Assembly (NCBI RefSeq): GCF_026914265.1
Contig: NC_069136.1
Span: 51,949,381 to 52,013,380 of the forward strand
Reading direction: 5' to 3'
DNA: 64,000 nucleotides
From: Mya arenaria
Lineage: Eukaryota > Mollusca > Bivalvia > Myida > Myidae
Below, in pieces: positions 1 through 12,808 of the stretch. The notes beneath the pieces were generated by a model. That model saw only the letters and a program-made list of their open reading frames with translations, was not told where the DNA came from and searched no databases. The position numbers and the translations under genes were made by a program. The first letter of the stretch is position 1. The number at the start of each line of letters is the position of its first letter.

Positions 1-123
1 GTGCTCCATGTGCTTACAATTGAGTGTTATGGAAACGATTACTGTACTGTATATAGTGATACACATCCGTAAATATCATAACAACATCATCATAAGAGAA
101 ATTACTTTAGATACTTAATAGAC

Positions 124-303
124 TATTGTTCTGAATAAGTATCTGTCTTTCGCCTGTATATAGTGAGCAGTTCAAGAGACAGTGTTCGGCATACATGATA
201 CAGTACAAAATGCATTGTTTTGAATAAGTATCTGTCTTTCGCCTGTATATAGTGAGCAGTTCAAGAGACAGTGTTCGGCATACATGATACAGTACAAAAT
301 GCA
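124..303. repeat. 88-bp direct duplication
   Basis: GAATAAGTATCTGTCTTTCG at 132 recurs at 220 with the following sequence nearly identical to about 303. Confidence 0.95.
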
Positions 304-341
304 TATTTATAAAAAAATAGTTTTCATTTTTCTTTCTCACA

Positions 342-824
342 TTTTTGGTATAATAAATTTGAGTTGGGAATTATGAGATTTTATTATTTAATAAAAATGA
401 TTGAGTTTGAAAATCCGGAATTTCTGACCAGGAAAGGGACCCAAGAGTGATTGTAAAAGCTATAAAATTTCGTCTCAATCGAGCTAAAATAAATTAGTTT
501 AAACTAACTTAATTAATGGAGTTATTCCAGTAAACATGAACAATTAAAACTATATTTAGAAATGTAAACGGTGAATTGGGACAAAGTCGACGATATATAT
601 AAAGTTGATTCTGTGTTACATTAAACAAAGTTCTTTGTGTGTTCTTTATAGGGCGAACCAGTACGTCTACTTACAGTTAAATATAAGCGGTTGTGATTAA
701 AAAAGGACACCACGGACAAACTCAACATGAAACCTCAGTTGATTAAATGCGTATTTATAATATTAAGCAAGTTATTAGTGAGTTGTTTATAAGGCAAACC
801 AATACGCTCTCTTACAGTTAAACT
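342..824. other. AT-rich sequence, no gene seen
   Basis: A weak duplication of a block around CGAACCAGTACG (655) and CAAACCAATACG (796); nothing else supported. Confidence 0.6.
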
Positions 825-1055
825 GACACTCTTATTAAAATCAATAAATACACATGTATAACAAACATAAATTTTGACTGATAAACCTTAAACTACTTAC
901 TAATTTTAAGGAAAATATTATTGACCGAACACGAGATTGTACGCGTGTATTTAATAGCTAAGAACGCAAAAAAATGAAATGATTTATTGTGATCAACTTT
1001 CGTCTCATGAGGAAGAAATACCGTATTTTCTGCACTTATTTCAAATTAAACTCGG
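825..1055 (+). repeat. Left arm of long inverted repeat around the 1771-3178 gene
   Basis: Segments such as AAAATCAATAAATACACATG, ACTGATAAACCTTAAACTA and CGTCTCATGAGGAAGAAATA match the reverse complement of 3300-3565 in order, with moderate divergence. Confidence 0.75.
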
Positions 1056-1121
1056 CATCCGTCATGAGAAACATTGTTTTCGCCATTTATTCATTCGAGT
1101 TGGTATATTAAACTATTTGTT

Positions 1122-1617
1122 TTAAAGGGACTGTGTCACAGTTTTTTTCTGTAACGAATCTCAGGACAATTATCTAATAGAATGTGTTACGCTTTGATAT
1201 CATAATTGTAAAAAAGTACCAAAAATTTTGGCAAAATGTAAAAAATAAATTGTGTCGGAGACCGGGTTCGAACCCGTGTCGCCAAAATTGAAGACCAGCG
1301 TCTTACTCACTGAGCTACAAAGGCATATACTAAATGGGTAACATAATTAAGCTATACACCTATCTCGGTAATATCACGCGATAACACCGACTAGCCAATC
1401 ACGCATAAGGAATGAATTCTACTGGGTAGACATACCCAGTAATCTTTTTTAATGGAAAAATACGAAATAACTGTTTACTTAAATAAATCGTAAAAACTAT
1501 GTGGTACTTCAGTTTGTAAGTTTCAATGCATTGTACAGATCGATGCCAAGTTTATGTCAGTTTTCGACAATTTTCTTTTTTTCCGCTATTTTATCATACG
1601 TGAGACAGCCCCTTTAA
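1122..1617 (-). mobile_element. TIR element with internal tRNA-like core (copy 1)
   Basis: Bounded by TTAAAGGGACTGTG and CAGCCCCTTTAA with TTAA at both edges. Same family and similar length as 29347-29848, in the opposite orientation. No transposase, so non-autonomous. The TTAA edges suggest piggyBac-like insertion, but TA is also possible. Confidence 0.85.
1252..1324 (-). other. tRNA-like Pol III core within the TIR element
   Basis: Reads GCCTTTGTAGCTCAGTGAGT (A-box-like) and later CGGGTTCGAACCCGG (perfect B box with T-arm stem). The acceptor ends do not pair, so it is a derived tRNA-like sequence. Confidence 0.7.
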
Positions 1618-1731
1618 AAGTGGTAAATCTAAGTCTAAGATGTTTTGACTATATAAGGACAGTACGGATAAATGCAAAAGCAAAAAATACAACAACTAAG
1701 ACTACACCAACTGCTGGGGGAAAATGCAGCG

Positions 1732-1737
1732 TTTATT
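1732..1737 (-). promoter_or_regulatory. Poly(A) signal AATAAA
   Basis: 34 nt after the TGA of the two-exon gene ending at 1771. Confidence 0.6.
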
Positions 1738-1770
1738 CCTTACAAAATTCAATCAATTCTAATCAAATGA

Positions 1771-3178
1771 TCAAGTGGGCGGAACTCCCGGTGACATGAC
1801 CTCCATTCCCGACATGGGAGTGTGGACAGAAACGGATGAAGCGTCAGGAATAGAACCGGCAAAGCCTGCTGCTAAAGTGATGGCTCCTAACAGCCAGAAG
1901 AATCCTGTAAGATAAGGTAAAAGTATAGTTGAACTCGTGTACATTTTATCAGGGATGGCTCCAGAATTTGTCGTTCGTAGATGGGCAAGTTAGAGGATAA
2001 GACGTTCAACAAACGACACCCTCCCCGTCCCCCGCCCCCAAGCCCCGAAGACCGAGCATTTATGATTAAATGTGGTGAGGAGGATTTGAGAAACCTCAAC
2101 ATATGTAAAATATGGGGTCACCGCAACGCCATTTGTCCAGGACTGGTCACGTGGTGACCCCATATTTTCCATTTTGGTCACTAAATTTATATTGTACCAA
2201 AATGGCGTCTATTTTCCGATTCCGATGAATATTCCGATGAATAAATGAATTATTTAAACATGTAAACAGGCTGTCGACGTGATGTATACGTTACGGGTCA
2301 CCTTTCGATCCTATGACTTATAAGTTTCAGGCCTCCATCATAAATGACATAACGCCGGATACCGGATTGGCAGCGATGACACCATAGTTTTCCATATTGT
2401 GCCACTCACTATGCCTTAACTCGTACCAAAATGGCGTATTAATTGTTTCTGAATTCGATGAATTATAAAACATTTATCTATTTAAACAGGCTGTCGACGA
2501 GATATTAGTAGGGGGGTTAGTAGGTGACCCGTTATGGGATATGCGGGGCGCAGGAAACAATATTCGCTCTCACCGGATATGGTTTCCATTGGCCCGTATA
2601 TCCCATATAGGGTCACCTACTAGCCGCCGTAACTTATAATTTTCGGCATGAAGTCTTTATGAACTGGATGATGTGACTGACTACAACACATGGTTTTCGA
2701 GCGCAGTGCGGACACCTCATGCTATTTTTAAGCTTAAATAATTTTGTTTTTCCCTGTACAAAATGATCTTGGCCAGTATTCAATATAAATCTCATCCTTA
2801 TCCTTAGACATGTTACAATGATTCCATTCAGCTGATTGATCAGCGAAATATACAGGCATTTTAAAACACTAAGTTTCTAATCTTAACTTTAAGTTCAATC
2901 TAAGTTTCTTATTGAATACAGCCCAAGTTGACGTTTTATGAAAAACAAAACTTACCATTTGAACTATGACAAATTAACATTAGTATCACTTTTTGAAACT
3001 ACAGCATACTAACTATTAAAAGAAATCGATACTCACTTTGAACGTTTTTCCTATCTTCCGAATTGGGTACCCGGATGTACAGCGGTTGAACTATTTCCGG
3101 TATCTGGCTCGAGACAGGAAGTTGGGAGATTAAAGTGCACAAGACCCATACGAACAATAGAATGACACATACCTTCAT
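1771..3178 (-). CDS. Small two-exon SP-TM protein, 91 aa (copy 1)
   Basis: Exon 1, 3178-3037, starts at the first ATG and encodes a signal peptide (MKVCVILLFVWVLCTLISQ) plus a 28-residue segment with IPEIVQPLYIRVPNSEDRKN, ending in phase 1 at a strong GTGAGT donor. Exon 2, 1904-1771, has a pyrimidine-rich TTACAG acceptor in matching phase. It encodes a hydrophobic stretch (FFWLLGAITLAAGFAG) then a short Ser/Pro/Met tail ending PGVPPT and TGA. An AATAAA on the minus strand at 1737-1732 lies 34 nt after the stop. The 1.13-kb intron holds hairpin repeats. The layout (secretion signal, short ectodomain, hydrophobic segment, tail) is the same as in the gene at 20381. I do not recognise the family. 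Alternatively the second hydrophobic segment is part of a mature peptide. Confidence 0.65.
2112..2173. repeat. Hairpin with AAATATGGGGTCACC stem
   Basis: AAATATGGGGTCACC at 2112 and GGTGACCCCATATTT before 2173 are perfect inverse complements around a loop of about 32 nt, in the intron of the 1771 gene. Confidence 0.9.
2140..2520. repeat. Imperfect direct repeat in the intron of the 1771 gene
   Basis: AAAATGGCGT and AAACAGGCTGTCGACG occur twice about 200 bp apart with related sequence between them. Confidence 0.6.
2510..2630. repeat. Inverted-repeat hairpin element
   Basis: TTAGTAGGTGACCCGTTATG pairs with the downstream TATAGGGTCACCTACTA, about 120 bp overall. It shares the GGTGACCC motif with the 2112 hairpin. 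Confidence 0.85.
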
Positions 3179-3299
3179 GTTTTCTGCAAAATACAATAAT
3201 TCGTAATAAACAGTTATGGTGTACCAAAATTAATGCAATTATTTAAATGTACCGAAAATGATGAATACGTATAAAAAACAATGGCTCTTATGAAGGATA

Positions 3300-3565
3300 C
3301 AGTGTTTGATTTGAAAGAAAGGTGCAGAAAACACGGTATTTCTACCTCATGAGACGATAGTTGATCACTCTAAATTTTTAAGCACTCACCAGTCAATTAA
3401 TATGTGTGCGTTTTCAGCTTTTAGATAAACGGCTAAAGTCTTGTTACCAGTAGTTAATATTTACCTTAAATGCTTAGTAAAGTAATTAGTTAAAGGTTTA
3501 TCACTAAAAAAAATATGTTTGTTATGAATGAGTATGTATTGATTTTAAATACGAGTTTCACTTTA
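3300..3565 (-). repeat. Right arm of long inverted repeat around the 1771-3178 gene
   Basis: Reverse complement of the arm at 825-1055; for example CGTCTCATGAGGTAGAAATA and AGTGATAAACCTTTAACTA on the minus strand. The arms enclose about 2.2 kb that includes both exons and a TIR element. Confidence 0.75.
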
Positions 3566-4194
3566 AACCTTATATTACATATTGCATTGTGTTCTCAAAA
3601 TAACGCCATTAGATGATATATAACTAGTGTTAAAACCTTTGACGTAATAAATATCAACGTCTCATGTCTTTAGCGCTGTAAATCATTAACACAGTATTCG
3701 CTTGGCTCAAATTCTTCGTTGGCTCGAACTACATGTAAAGGACCGTTGTCGTTATGTTAAAGGTAAACATTAACTCTAGCCTCGATTTTTCCGAGGCTCA
3801 AGGTAATTTTGCTGGCCCATTGGAGTTCGACCCAACGGTTTCCGACTGTGTTCATTATATAAATAGAATACAACATTTGTGTACAGTCACCACACACACC
3901 AAATAAAAGGACACGCAACAAATCGTCAGATTGATCACACAGTGAACGAGACACAAAATGAGACATTCAACATCACAGGACACGTAACGAACCTCACTCA
4001 ATACATCAGCAACTTAACAGGATTTGATACGAGATACTCAACATCACATGACACTTAACAACGCTACAATACAGCAGACACTTAAAAAGACACACGAGCT
4101 ACTCAACAACACACGAAATGGACGAGACGCACAATACCACAATACACCAAACACTTCGAGTCTAAATATAGATACCCAACATCACATGACACTA

Positions 4195-7100
4195 AACAAA
4201 ACACATAGCGCCTCAATACATCAGACACTCAACGAGACATACAGCGCTCAAAGACAACAGTCACTCAACGAGACACACAGCGACCAAAGACAACAGTCAC
4301 TCAACGAGACACACAGCGACCAAAGACAACAGTCACTCAACGAGACACACAGCGCCCATAAACATCATCAGCCCAACGAGACACACAGCGAACAAAGACA
4401 ACGGACACTCAACGAGACACACGGCGACCAAAGACAACAGTCACTCAACGAGACACACAGCGGCCAAAGCCAACAGATACTCAACGAGACACACAGCGCC
4501 CAAAAACAACAGACACTCAACGAGACACACAGCGACCAAAGGCAACAGACACTCAACGAGACACACAGCGCCCATAAACATCAGCAACTCAACGAGACAC
4601 ACAGGGACCAAAGACAACAGTCACTCAATAAGACCCACAGCGACCAAAGACAACAGTCACTCAACGAGACACACAGCGACCAAAGGCAACAGTCACTCAA
4701 CGAGACCCACAGCGCCCATCAAGATCAGCAACTCAACGAGACACACAGCGACCAAAGACAATAGACACTCAACGAGACACACAGCGACCAAAGACAACAG
4801 TCACTCAACGAGACACACAGCCACCAAAGGTAATAGACACTCAACGAGACACACAGCCACCAAAGACAACAGGCACTCAACGAGACACACAGCGCCCAAA
4901 GACAACAGACACTCAACGAGACATACAGCGCCCAAAGACAACAGTCACTCAACGAGACACAGAGCGCCCAAAGACAATAGACACTCAACGAGACATACAG
5001 CGCCCAAAGACAACAGTCACTCAACGAGACACAGAGCGACCAAAGACAACAGTCACTCAACGAGACATACAGCGCTCAAAAACAACAGACACTCAACGAG
5101 ACACACAGCGACCAAAGACAACAGTCACTCAACGAGACACACAGCGACCAAAGACAACAGTCACTCAACGATACATACAGCGCTCAAAGACAACAGACAC
5201 TCAACGAAACACAGAGCGACCAAAGACAACAGACACTCAACGAGACACACAGCGACCAAAGACAACAGACACTCAACGAGACACACAGCGCTCAAAGACG
5301 ACAGACACTCAACGAGACACACATCGACCAAAGACAACAGACACTCAACGAGACATACAGCGCCCAAAGACAACAGTCACTCAACGAGACACACAGCTAC
5401 CAAAGACAACAGACACTCAAAGAGACATACAGCGCCCAAAGACAACAGTCACTCAACGAGACACACTGCGCACAAAGACAACAGACACTCAACGAGACAT
5501 ACAGCGCCCAAAGACAATAGACACTCAACGAGACACACAGCGCCCAAAGACAACAGACACTCAACGAGACATACAGCGCCCAAAGACAACAGTCACTCAA
5601 CGAGACACACAGCGCACAAAGACAATAGACACTCAACGAGACACACAGCGCACAAAGACAACAGTCACTCAACGAGACACACAGCGCCCAAAGACAACAG
5701 ACACTCAACGAGACACACAGCGCACAAAGACAATAGACACTCAACGAGACATACAGCGCCCAAAGACAACAGTCACTCAACGAGACACACAGCGACCAAA
5801 GACAACAGACACTCAACGAGACATACAGCGCTCAAAGACAACAGACACTCAACGAGACACACAGCGACCAAAGACAACAGTCACTCAACGAGACACACAG
5901 CGACCAAAGACAACAGTCACTCAACGATACATACAGCGCTCAAAGACAACAGACACTCAACGAGACACACAGCGACCAAAGACAACAGACACTCAACGAG
6001 ACACACAGCGACCAAAGACAACAGTCACTCAACGAGACATACAGCGCCCATAAACATCATCAGCTCAACGAGACACACAGCGAACAAAGACAACAGACAC
6101 TCAACGAGACACACGGCGACCAAAGACAACAGTCACTCAACGAGACACACAGCGGCCAAAGCCAACAGATACTCAACGAGACACACAGTGCCCCAAAACA
6201 ACAGACACTCAACGAGAGACACAGCGACCAAAGGCAACAGACACTCAAGGAGACACTCAGCGCCCATAAACATCAGCAACTCAACGAGACACACAGCGAC
6301 CAAAGACAACAGTCACTCAATGAGACCCACAGCGACCAAAGACAACAGTCACTCAACGAGACCCACAGCGCCCATCAAGATCAGCAACTCAACGAGACAC
6401 ACAGCGACCAAAGACAACAGTCACTCAACGAGACCTACAGTGACCAAAGACAACAGTCACTTAACGAGACACACAGCGACCAAATGCAACAGACACTCAA
6501 CGAGACACACAGCGACCAAAGGCAACAGACACTCAACGAGACCCACAGCGACCAAAAGCAACAGACACTCAACGAGACATACAACACCCAAAGGCAACAG
6601 TCACTCAGCGAGACACACAGCGCTCAAAGACAACAGACACTCAACGAGACACACAGCGCTCAAAGACAACAGACACTCAACGAGACACACAACGCCCAAA
6701 GACAACAGTCACTCAACGAGACACACAGCGACCAAAGGCAACAGTCACTCAACGAGACACACAGCGACCAAAGACAATAGACACTCAACGAGACACACAG
6801 CGACCAAAGACAACAGTCTCTCAACGAGACACACAGCGACCAAAGACAATAGACACTCAACTAGACACACAGCGACCAAAGGCAACAATCACTCAACGAG
6901 ACACACAGCGACCAAAGACAACAGACACTCAACGAGACACACAACGACCAAAGACAACAGACACTCAACGAGACACACAGCGACCAAAGACCACAGACAC
7001 TCAACGAGACACACAGCGACCAAAGACAATAGACACTCAACGAGACACACAGCGACCAAAGACAATAGACACTCAACGAGACACACAGCGACCAAAGACA

Positions 7101-7635
7101 ATAGACACTCAACGAGACACACGGCGACCAAAGACAACAGACACTCAACGAGACACACGGCGACCAAAGACAACAGACACTCAACGAGACACACAGCGAC
7201 CAAAGACAACAGACACTCAACGAGACACACAGCGACCAAAGACAACAGACACTCAACGAGACACACAGCGACCAAAGACAACAGACACTCAACGAGACAC
7301 ACAGCGACCAAAGACAACAGACACTCAACGAGACACACAGTAACCAAAGCCAACAGACACTCAACGAGACACACAGTGACCAAAGGCAACAGTCACTCAA
7401 CGAGACACACAGCGACCAAAGACAATAGACACTCAACGAGACATACAGCGCTCAAAGACAACAGACACTCAACGAGACACACAGCGCCCATAAACATCAG
7501 CAACTCAACGATACACACAGCCACAAAAACAACAGTTACTTAACAAGACACACAGCGCCCAAAGACAACAGACACTCAACGAGACACGCTGCGACCAAAG
7601 ACAACAAACTCTCAACGAAACATACAACGCTACAA
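4195..7635. repeat. 36-bp minisatellite, about 95 units
   Basis: The unit core is ACTCAACGAGACACACAGCG followed by ACCAAAGACAACAG, 36 bp. Degenerate units extend left to about 3960. Variant units with CATAAACATCA mark an internal duplication: markers at 4352 and 4568 recur at 6044 and 6260, exactly 1692 bp (47 units) apart, and a CATCAAGATCAG variant recurs 46 units away. Because 36 is a multiple of 3, long frames open on both strands (451 codons at 6188-7543), but the NETHSDQRQQ frame is stopped by frequent CAATAG variants. I treat it as non-coding. Confidence 0.97.
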
Positions 7636-7970
7636 GACTACAGACACAGTAATCAATACATGTTATATAAGGTAAATTATTTATATTTGATGAATTATTT
7701 AATGTGCCCTACAGAAAGAACTTCAAATTAAAAAGCGTGTTCTAGATACATACTGGAGATTTTTCACAATATCGTTTTTTCAGGACTTATCTCGAAACAA
7801 TTAACAACTGATATATCGCGTCAATCAAATCATGCCCACCTGCGATAATTGCCGAACATGGTTCAAACATCCTGTGATGCTAGAAAATATTTCTAGAAAT
7901 ATTTGCAATCAATCATGCTTATTAAAACATCCGGTTCGAACTGTGGTAAGCGCAGTCGCGTTCCAGGTCA

Positions 7971-8290
7971 TTCGGAGCTCCTCGGCCATCTTTATCAAAA
8001 ACAACCTCGGATGTATGCCGGTACATCAGTAGAAGTAGTCCGTAATCTTTTTAATTATATCATGAATTAAATGTTGTGTTTTAGCTTGTATTTATTGATC
8101 TAAGTTTAAATTGATTGCCAGTGGAGTGTATTATTGCAGGTATAATCAAGATTCCCAAGAGTTGAATCGTTAAGTTTAACTGCTACGCGATCTACTTGCA
8201 GCTTAGTTAAAGTGTACCAATTTCTGACATAGTAAACCGTCCATATACACCCGAGGTCGTTTTCGATGAAAATGGCATAGGAGTTCCGAA
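7971..8290. mobile_element. TIR element with CTCCTCGGCCAT ends (copy 1)
   Basis: TTCGGAGCTCCTCGGCCATC at the left and AATGGCATAGGAGTTCCGAA at the right. Interior shared, inverted, with 19893-20226. Confidence 0.85.
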
Positions 8291-8295
8291 TGGGT

Positions 8296-8405
8296 CCACG
8301 TTCGATTCCCGATTTTGGTGGTCGCTAAGCCGGATAAGTGTGAAGTGTTTTCCGGTCACGTCGGTTTCCACAATCAAACAAGACTACGATCTCGCGTAAA
8401 ATCGT
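8296..8405 (+). mobile_element. SINE-like fragment with B box and ttttccggtcacgtcggtttcc core
   Basis: CACGTTCGATTCCCG resembles a B box, followed by GGTGGTCGCTAAGCCGGATA and GTTTTCCGGTCACGTCGG. The same order appears inverted at 38570-38715. Confidence 0.6.
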
Positions 8406-8829
8406 GCAAAAGAATGCACTTGCATTTAAGTTAATATAACGTTCACAACCGATGTAAAATAGATAAAGTTGAAACTAAATAAATTATCCATACCAGATCC
8501 ACCATTTATCCGCAAATGTGAAAATAAATAAATTTACGTTAATTTTAAATGGTTAACAGGTGAAAAAGAAGTCATGGCCTACTGAAAAATCGCGAAAAGG
8601 TTTTTGACCGGGCAGTAACCATGGCAGTCGGGGTCCATTGCAGTTAACGTCGAAACAGATGACTGTTGTCCATGTCTATAATGCCTGGATATATTGTGCG
8701 GTTGGGGTTAGGTTCGGAGCTCTAGGCTGAGCTGGCGGCGACCGCACCCAACCCGTCAACTTGGAGCTTAGCTCATCTCTGGCTTGTATCTCCGAATTTA
8801 GGTGGAAGTAGATGTCGCTTACAAGGTTC

Positions 8830-9198
8830 TTAAAGCTGCACTCTCACAGATTTACCATTTTTTCAACTTTTTTTATTTTTTGTCATGGAACGAGCCAATT
8901 ATTTTGCGAAAATCCATGGAAACAAGTTAAATAAGACTGCTGACAAAAAATTAGATCGCAGATATTTGTATTTAAGTTCAAAAAATGATGTTTTTATGCA
9001 TTCTTCTTAAACCGTTAGTAACGGCTTAGGCCATAAAACATTAATTTTCGAACGGAAATATGAAAATCTACGATCTGAATTTTTTGTCAGCAATCTTATA
9101 TTATTGGTTTGAAGATATTTTCACAAAAATTTGCTCTTTCCAAGACAAAAAATAGAAAAGTTGTAAAAATGGTTAATCTGTGAGAGTGCCGCTTTCAA
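8830..9198. mobile_element. MITE with CTGCACTCTCACAG TIR (copy A)
   Basis: TTAAAGCTGCACTCTCACAG at the left and CTGTGAGAGTGCCGCTTTCA at the right. The whole element is a diverged palindrome, with GAACGAGCCAATT inverted near each end. Confidence 0.9.
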
Positions 9199-9496
9199 GC
9201 TTTGCGATTGTTGTATTAAATAGCAATTTGGGTTATTTAATCCTTTGCCACGTAGAAAATTTGTATCCGCCATGTTGGATTACCCTGTGTGCAAAAATAG
9301 AACGGCCTGCATCAGTTTCTACAAATCATCGATAGAATTTTACAAGGTCGTTTCAAATCTTAATAGCCGTTAGGTGAAAGAAGCCGACAGATAGAGGCGG
9401 GGCGAATTATAAATCGGTTATAGTCGAAAACTAAATTAACAATTGTCAGAAGCAAAGTTAAATGCCTATTATTTAATGTATCCAATGTACATGGAA

Positions 9497-11655
9497 AGAT
9501 ACATGAATGTAGGATACATGGAGGTAAGACACATGAAGATAAGACACATTGAGGTAAGACACATGAAGATAAGACACATTGAGGTAAGACACATGAAAAT
9601 AAGACACATTGAGGTAAGACACATGAAGATAATACACATTGAGGTAAGACACATGAAGATAATACACATTGAGGTAAGACACATGAAGATAAGACACAAT
9701 GAGGTAAGACACATGAAGATAAGACACATTGAGGTAAGACACATGAAGATAATACACATTGAGGTAAGACACATGAAGATAAGACACATTGAGGTAAGAC
9801 ACATGAAGGTAAGACACATGGAGCTAAGACACAAGAAGGTAATATACATGAAGGTAAGACACAAGAAGGTAAGATACATGAAGGTAAGACACAAGAAGGT
9901 AAGACACATGAAGATAAGACACAATGAGGTAAGACACATGAAGATAAGACACAATGAGGTAAGACACATGAAGATAAGACACATTGAGGTAAGACACATG
10001 AAGATAAGACACATTGAGGTAAGACACATGAAGATAAGACATATTGAGGTAAGACACATGAAGATAAGACACATGGAGGTAAGACACATGAAGATAAGAC
10101 ACATTGAGGTAAGACACATGAAGATAATACACATTGAGGTAAGACACATGAAGATAATACACATTGAGGTAAGACACATGAAGATAACACACATTGAGGT
10201 AAGACACATGAAGATAAGACACATTGAGGTAAGACACATGAAGATAAGACACATTGAGGTAAGACACATGAAGATAAGACACAATGAGGTAAGACACATG
10301 AAGATAAGACACATTGAGGTAAGACACATGAAGATAAGACACATGGAGCTTAGACACAAGAAGGTAATATACATGAAGGTAAGACACAAGAAGGTAAGAT
10401 ACATGAAGGTAATGCACATGGAGGTAAGATACATGAAGATAATATACACGAAGGTAAGACACAAGAAGGTAAGATACATGAAGGTAATGCACATGGAGGT
10501 AAGATACATGAAGGTAATATACATGAAGGTAAGATTCATGAAGGTAAGGCACATGAAGGTAGGATACATGAGGGTAAGATACATGAAGGTAAGACATATG
10601 GAGGTAAGATACATGAAGGTAAGATACTTGAAGGTAAGACACATGAAGTTAAGATACACGAAGGTAAGTTAGATGGAGGTAAGATACATGAAGGCAAGAT
10701 ACATGGATGTAAGATACATGAAGGTAATATACATGAAGGTAAGATTCATGAAGATAAGACACATTGAGGTAAGACACATGAAGATAAGACACATGGAGCT
10801 TAGACACAAGAAGGTAATATACATGAAGGTAAGACACAAGAAGGTAAGATACATGAAGGTAATGCACATGGAGGTAAGATACATGAAGATAATATACATG
10901 AAGGTAAGACACAAGAAGATAAGATACATGAAGGTAATGCACATGGAGGTAAGATACATGAAGGTAAGATACATGAAGGTAAGGCACATGAAGGTAAGAT
11001 ACATGAAGGTAATATACATGAAGGTAAGATTCATGAAGGTAAGACACAAGAAGGTAAGACACATGAAGGTAATGCACATGGAGGTAAGATACATGAAGGT
11101 AATATACATGAAGGTAAGATTCATGAAGGTAAGGCACATGAAGGTAGGATACATGAGGGTAAGATACATGAAGGTAAGACATATGGAGGTAAGATACATG
11201 AAGGTAAGATACTTGAAGGTAAGACACATGAAGTTAAGATACACGAAGGTAAGTTAGATGGAGGTAAGATACATGAAGGCAAGATACATGGATGTAAGAT
11301 ACATGAAGGTAAGATACATGAAAGTAAGATACATGGAGGTAAGATACATGGTGGTAAGATACATGAAGGTAAGATACATAAAGGTAAGATACATAAAGGT
11401 AAGACACATGAAGGTAAGATACATGAAGGTAAGACACATGAAGGTAAGACACATGAAGGTAAGATACATAAAGGTAAGACACATAAAGGTAAGACACATG
11501 AAGGTAATATACATGAAGGTAAGACACAAGAAGGTAAGATACACAAATTTAAGATACATGAAGGTAAGATACATGATGGTAAGATACATGAAGGTAAAAT
11601 ACATAAAGGTGAGATACATGAAGATAAGATACATGAAGGTATGATACATTACAAA
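9497..11655. repeat. 15-bp satellite array (about 140 units, partly 30-bp dimers)
   Basis: The unit is close to AAGATACATGAAGGT. The left half alternates CACATGAAGATAAGA and CACATTGAGGTAAGA as a 30-bp dimer; the right half is more monomeric. A block containing GATTCATGAAGGTAAGGC at 10533 recurs at 11118, 585 bp or 39 units later. One plus frame and all three minus frames stay open for hundreds of codons because the unit is a multiple of 3 and lacks stops in those frames. No coding evidence. Confidence 0.97.
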
Positions 11656-12738
11656 ACTCATTGCAATACCTTTTGTTTACAACATGTTACGTTGTGCTTT
11701 AGAATGTAAAAGATACATAATAACAGACACATATCTTTTTCAAATAACAGTCAGTTAATTCTGCTTATTATGTTGTATACATGCTGGCTCCAGGTTGTCA
11801 ATATATACTGTAGGGAGAATAAATCACACCTCAAGTGTCACTTCTACATAAAATTGACATTTGACATTTATTTGAATTTAACTGAATCCCAAGGCAAGTG
11901 GTCAGTTGCCGGTCAGCGACTGGAGTAAAGGATGTACATTGACAATATCGTGTGTCCGGATTGGAAAACGGTGGTAAGAATTTTCTGTATTTCATATTAT
12001 TATATTTTGTGTTTTTTTTTTAATGTTTTCGTGTTTATTTGAATAAGTACCCTCTTAATATTCACTTATTGTATTGTATATTATCAAATGCACTTACCTT
12101 ACTAGACCTTTCAAGAGCCCGATTGCTGAAGTTAACATCGTTGATAAAGCCATCGACGTAAACTTTCAAATCATTAATGCCATGAACGTTTTATTGATAC
12201 ACTTATGATTTGTATTTTTTTTACTTTTATTTGACACGAATTTGTCATTTATATTTTTATATTTAATATATTCGCACATCAGCCCTATAGTTCACCTTTA
12301 AAAGTTAACAACGATGCTGTAAACAACATTTGTTTCCCTTAAACAAAGTGCTGAACAACCGGGTACTAATTACATGAAGTGAAATCAACTATTGCGTATT
12401 GCGTGTTGTATTTTTTCTCCTGTATTAATCAATATTTTTTTAACATAATTTAGAAAAACAAATCATAACAGTTTTAAAATTCATATTGTTAAAATAAACT
12501 GTCGGTTTCATGGGTGTTTTTCCCATCAATTAAAACCATTTTTTGTCAAAACCCCCTATTACGCAGGCATGCTTAAGGTTTTAACATATTTTATCAGGAT
12601 TTTCTTATTTACTGTTCAAAATGGAGGCTTGATTTACGATCCCAATTTTCAACTTAAGGCCACAACAGAGTGATCATTTGTTCGTCGGATTTGCCGCACC
12701 TAAATTCAAAAAACGAAAAAAAAAATTGCGCCCGCACA
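11656..12738. other. AT-rich intergenic DNA
   Basis: No ORF, repeat or RNA that I can support. Confidence 0.6.
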
Positions 12739-12808
12739 TTTTATTTGACCGCGCGAATTATTTGTTTTGTTTAATTCTCAACTTCTCCTATTTCTGAATT
12801 TCTTTTAC

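Noticed and set aside
1252..1324. Functional tRNA gene
   Set aside because: The B box is perfect but the acceptor stem does not pair, and the same block sits inside a second copy of a TIR element.
9443..10672. 409-codon plus frame and several long minus frames
   Set aside because: All lie in the 15-bp satellite; a unit that is a multiple of 3 lacking stops in those frames opens them automatically.
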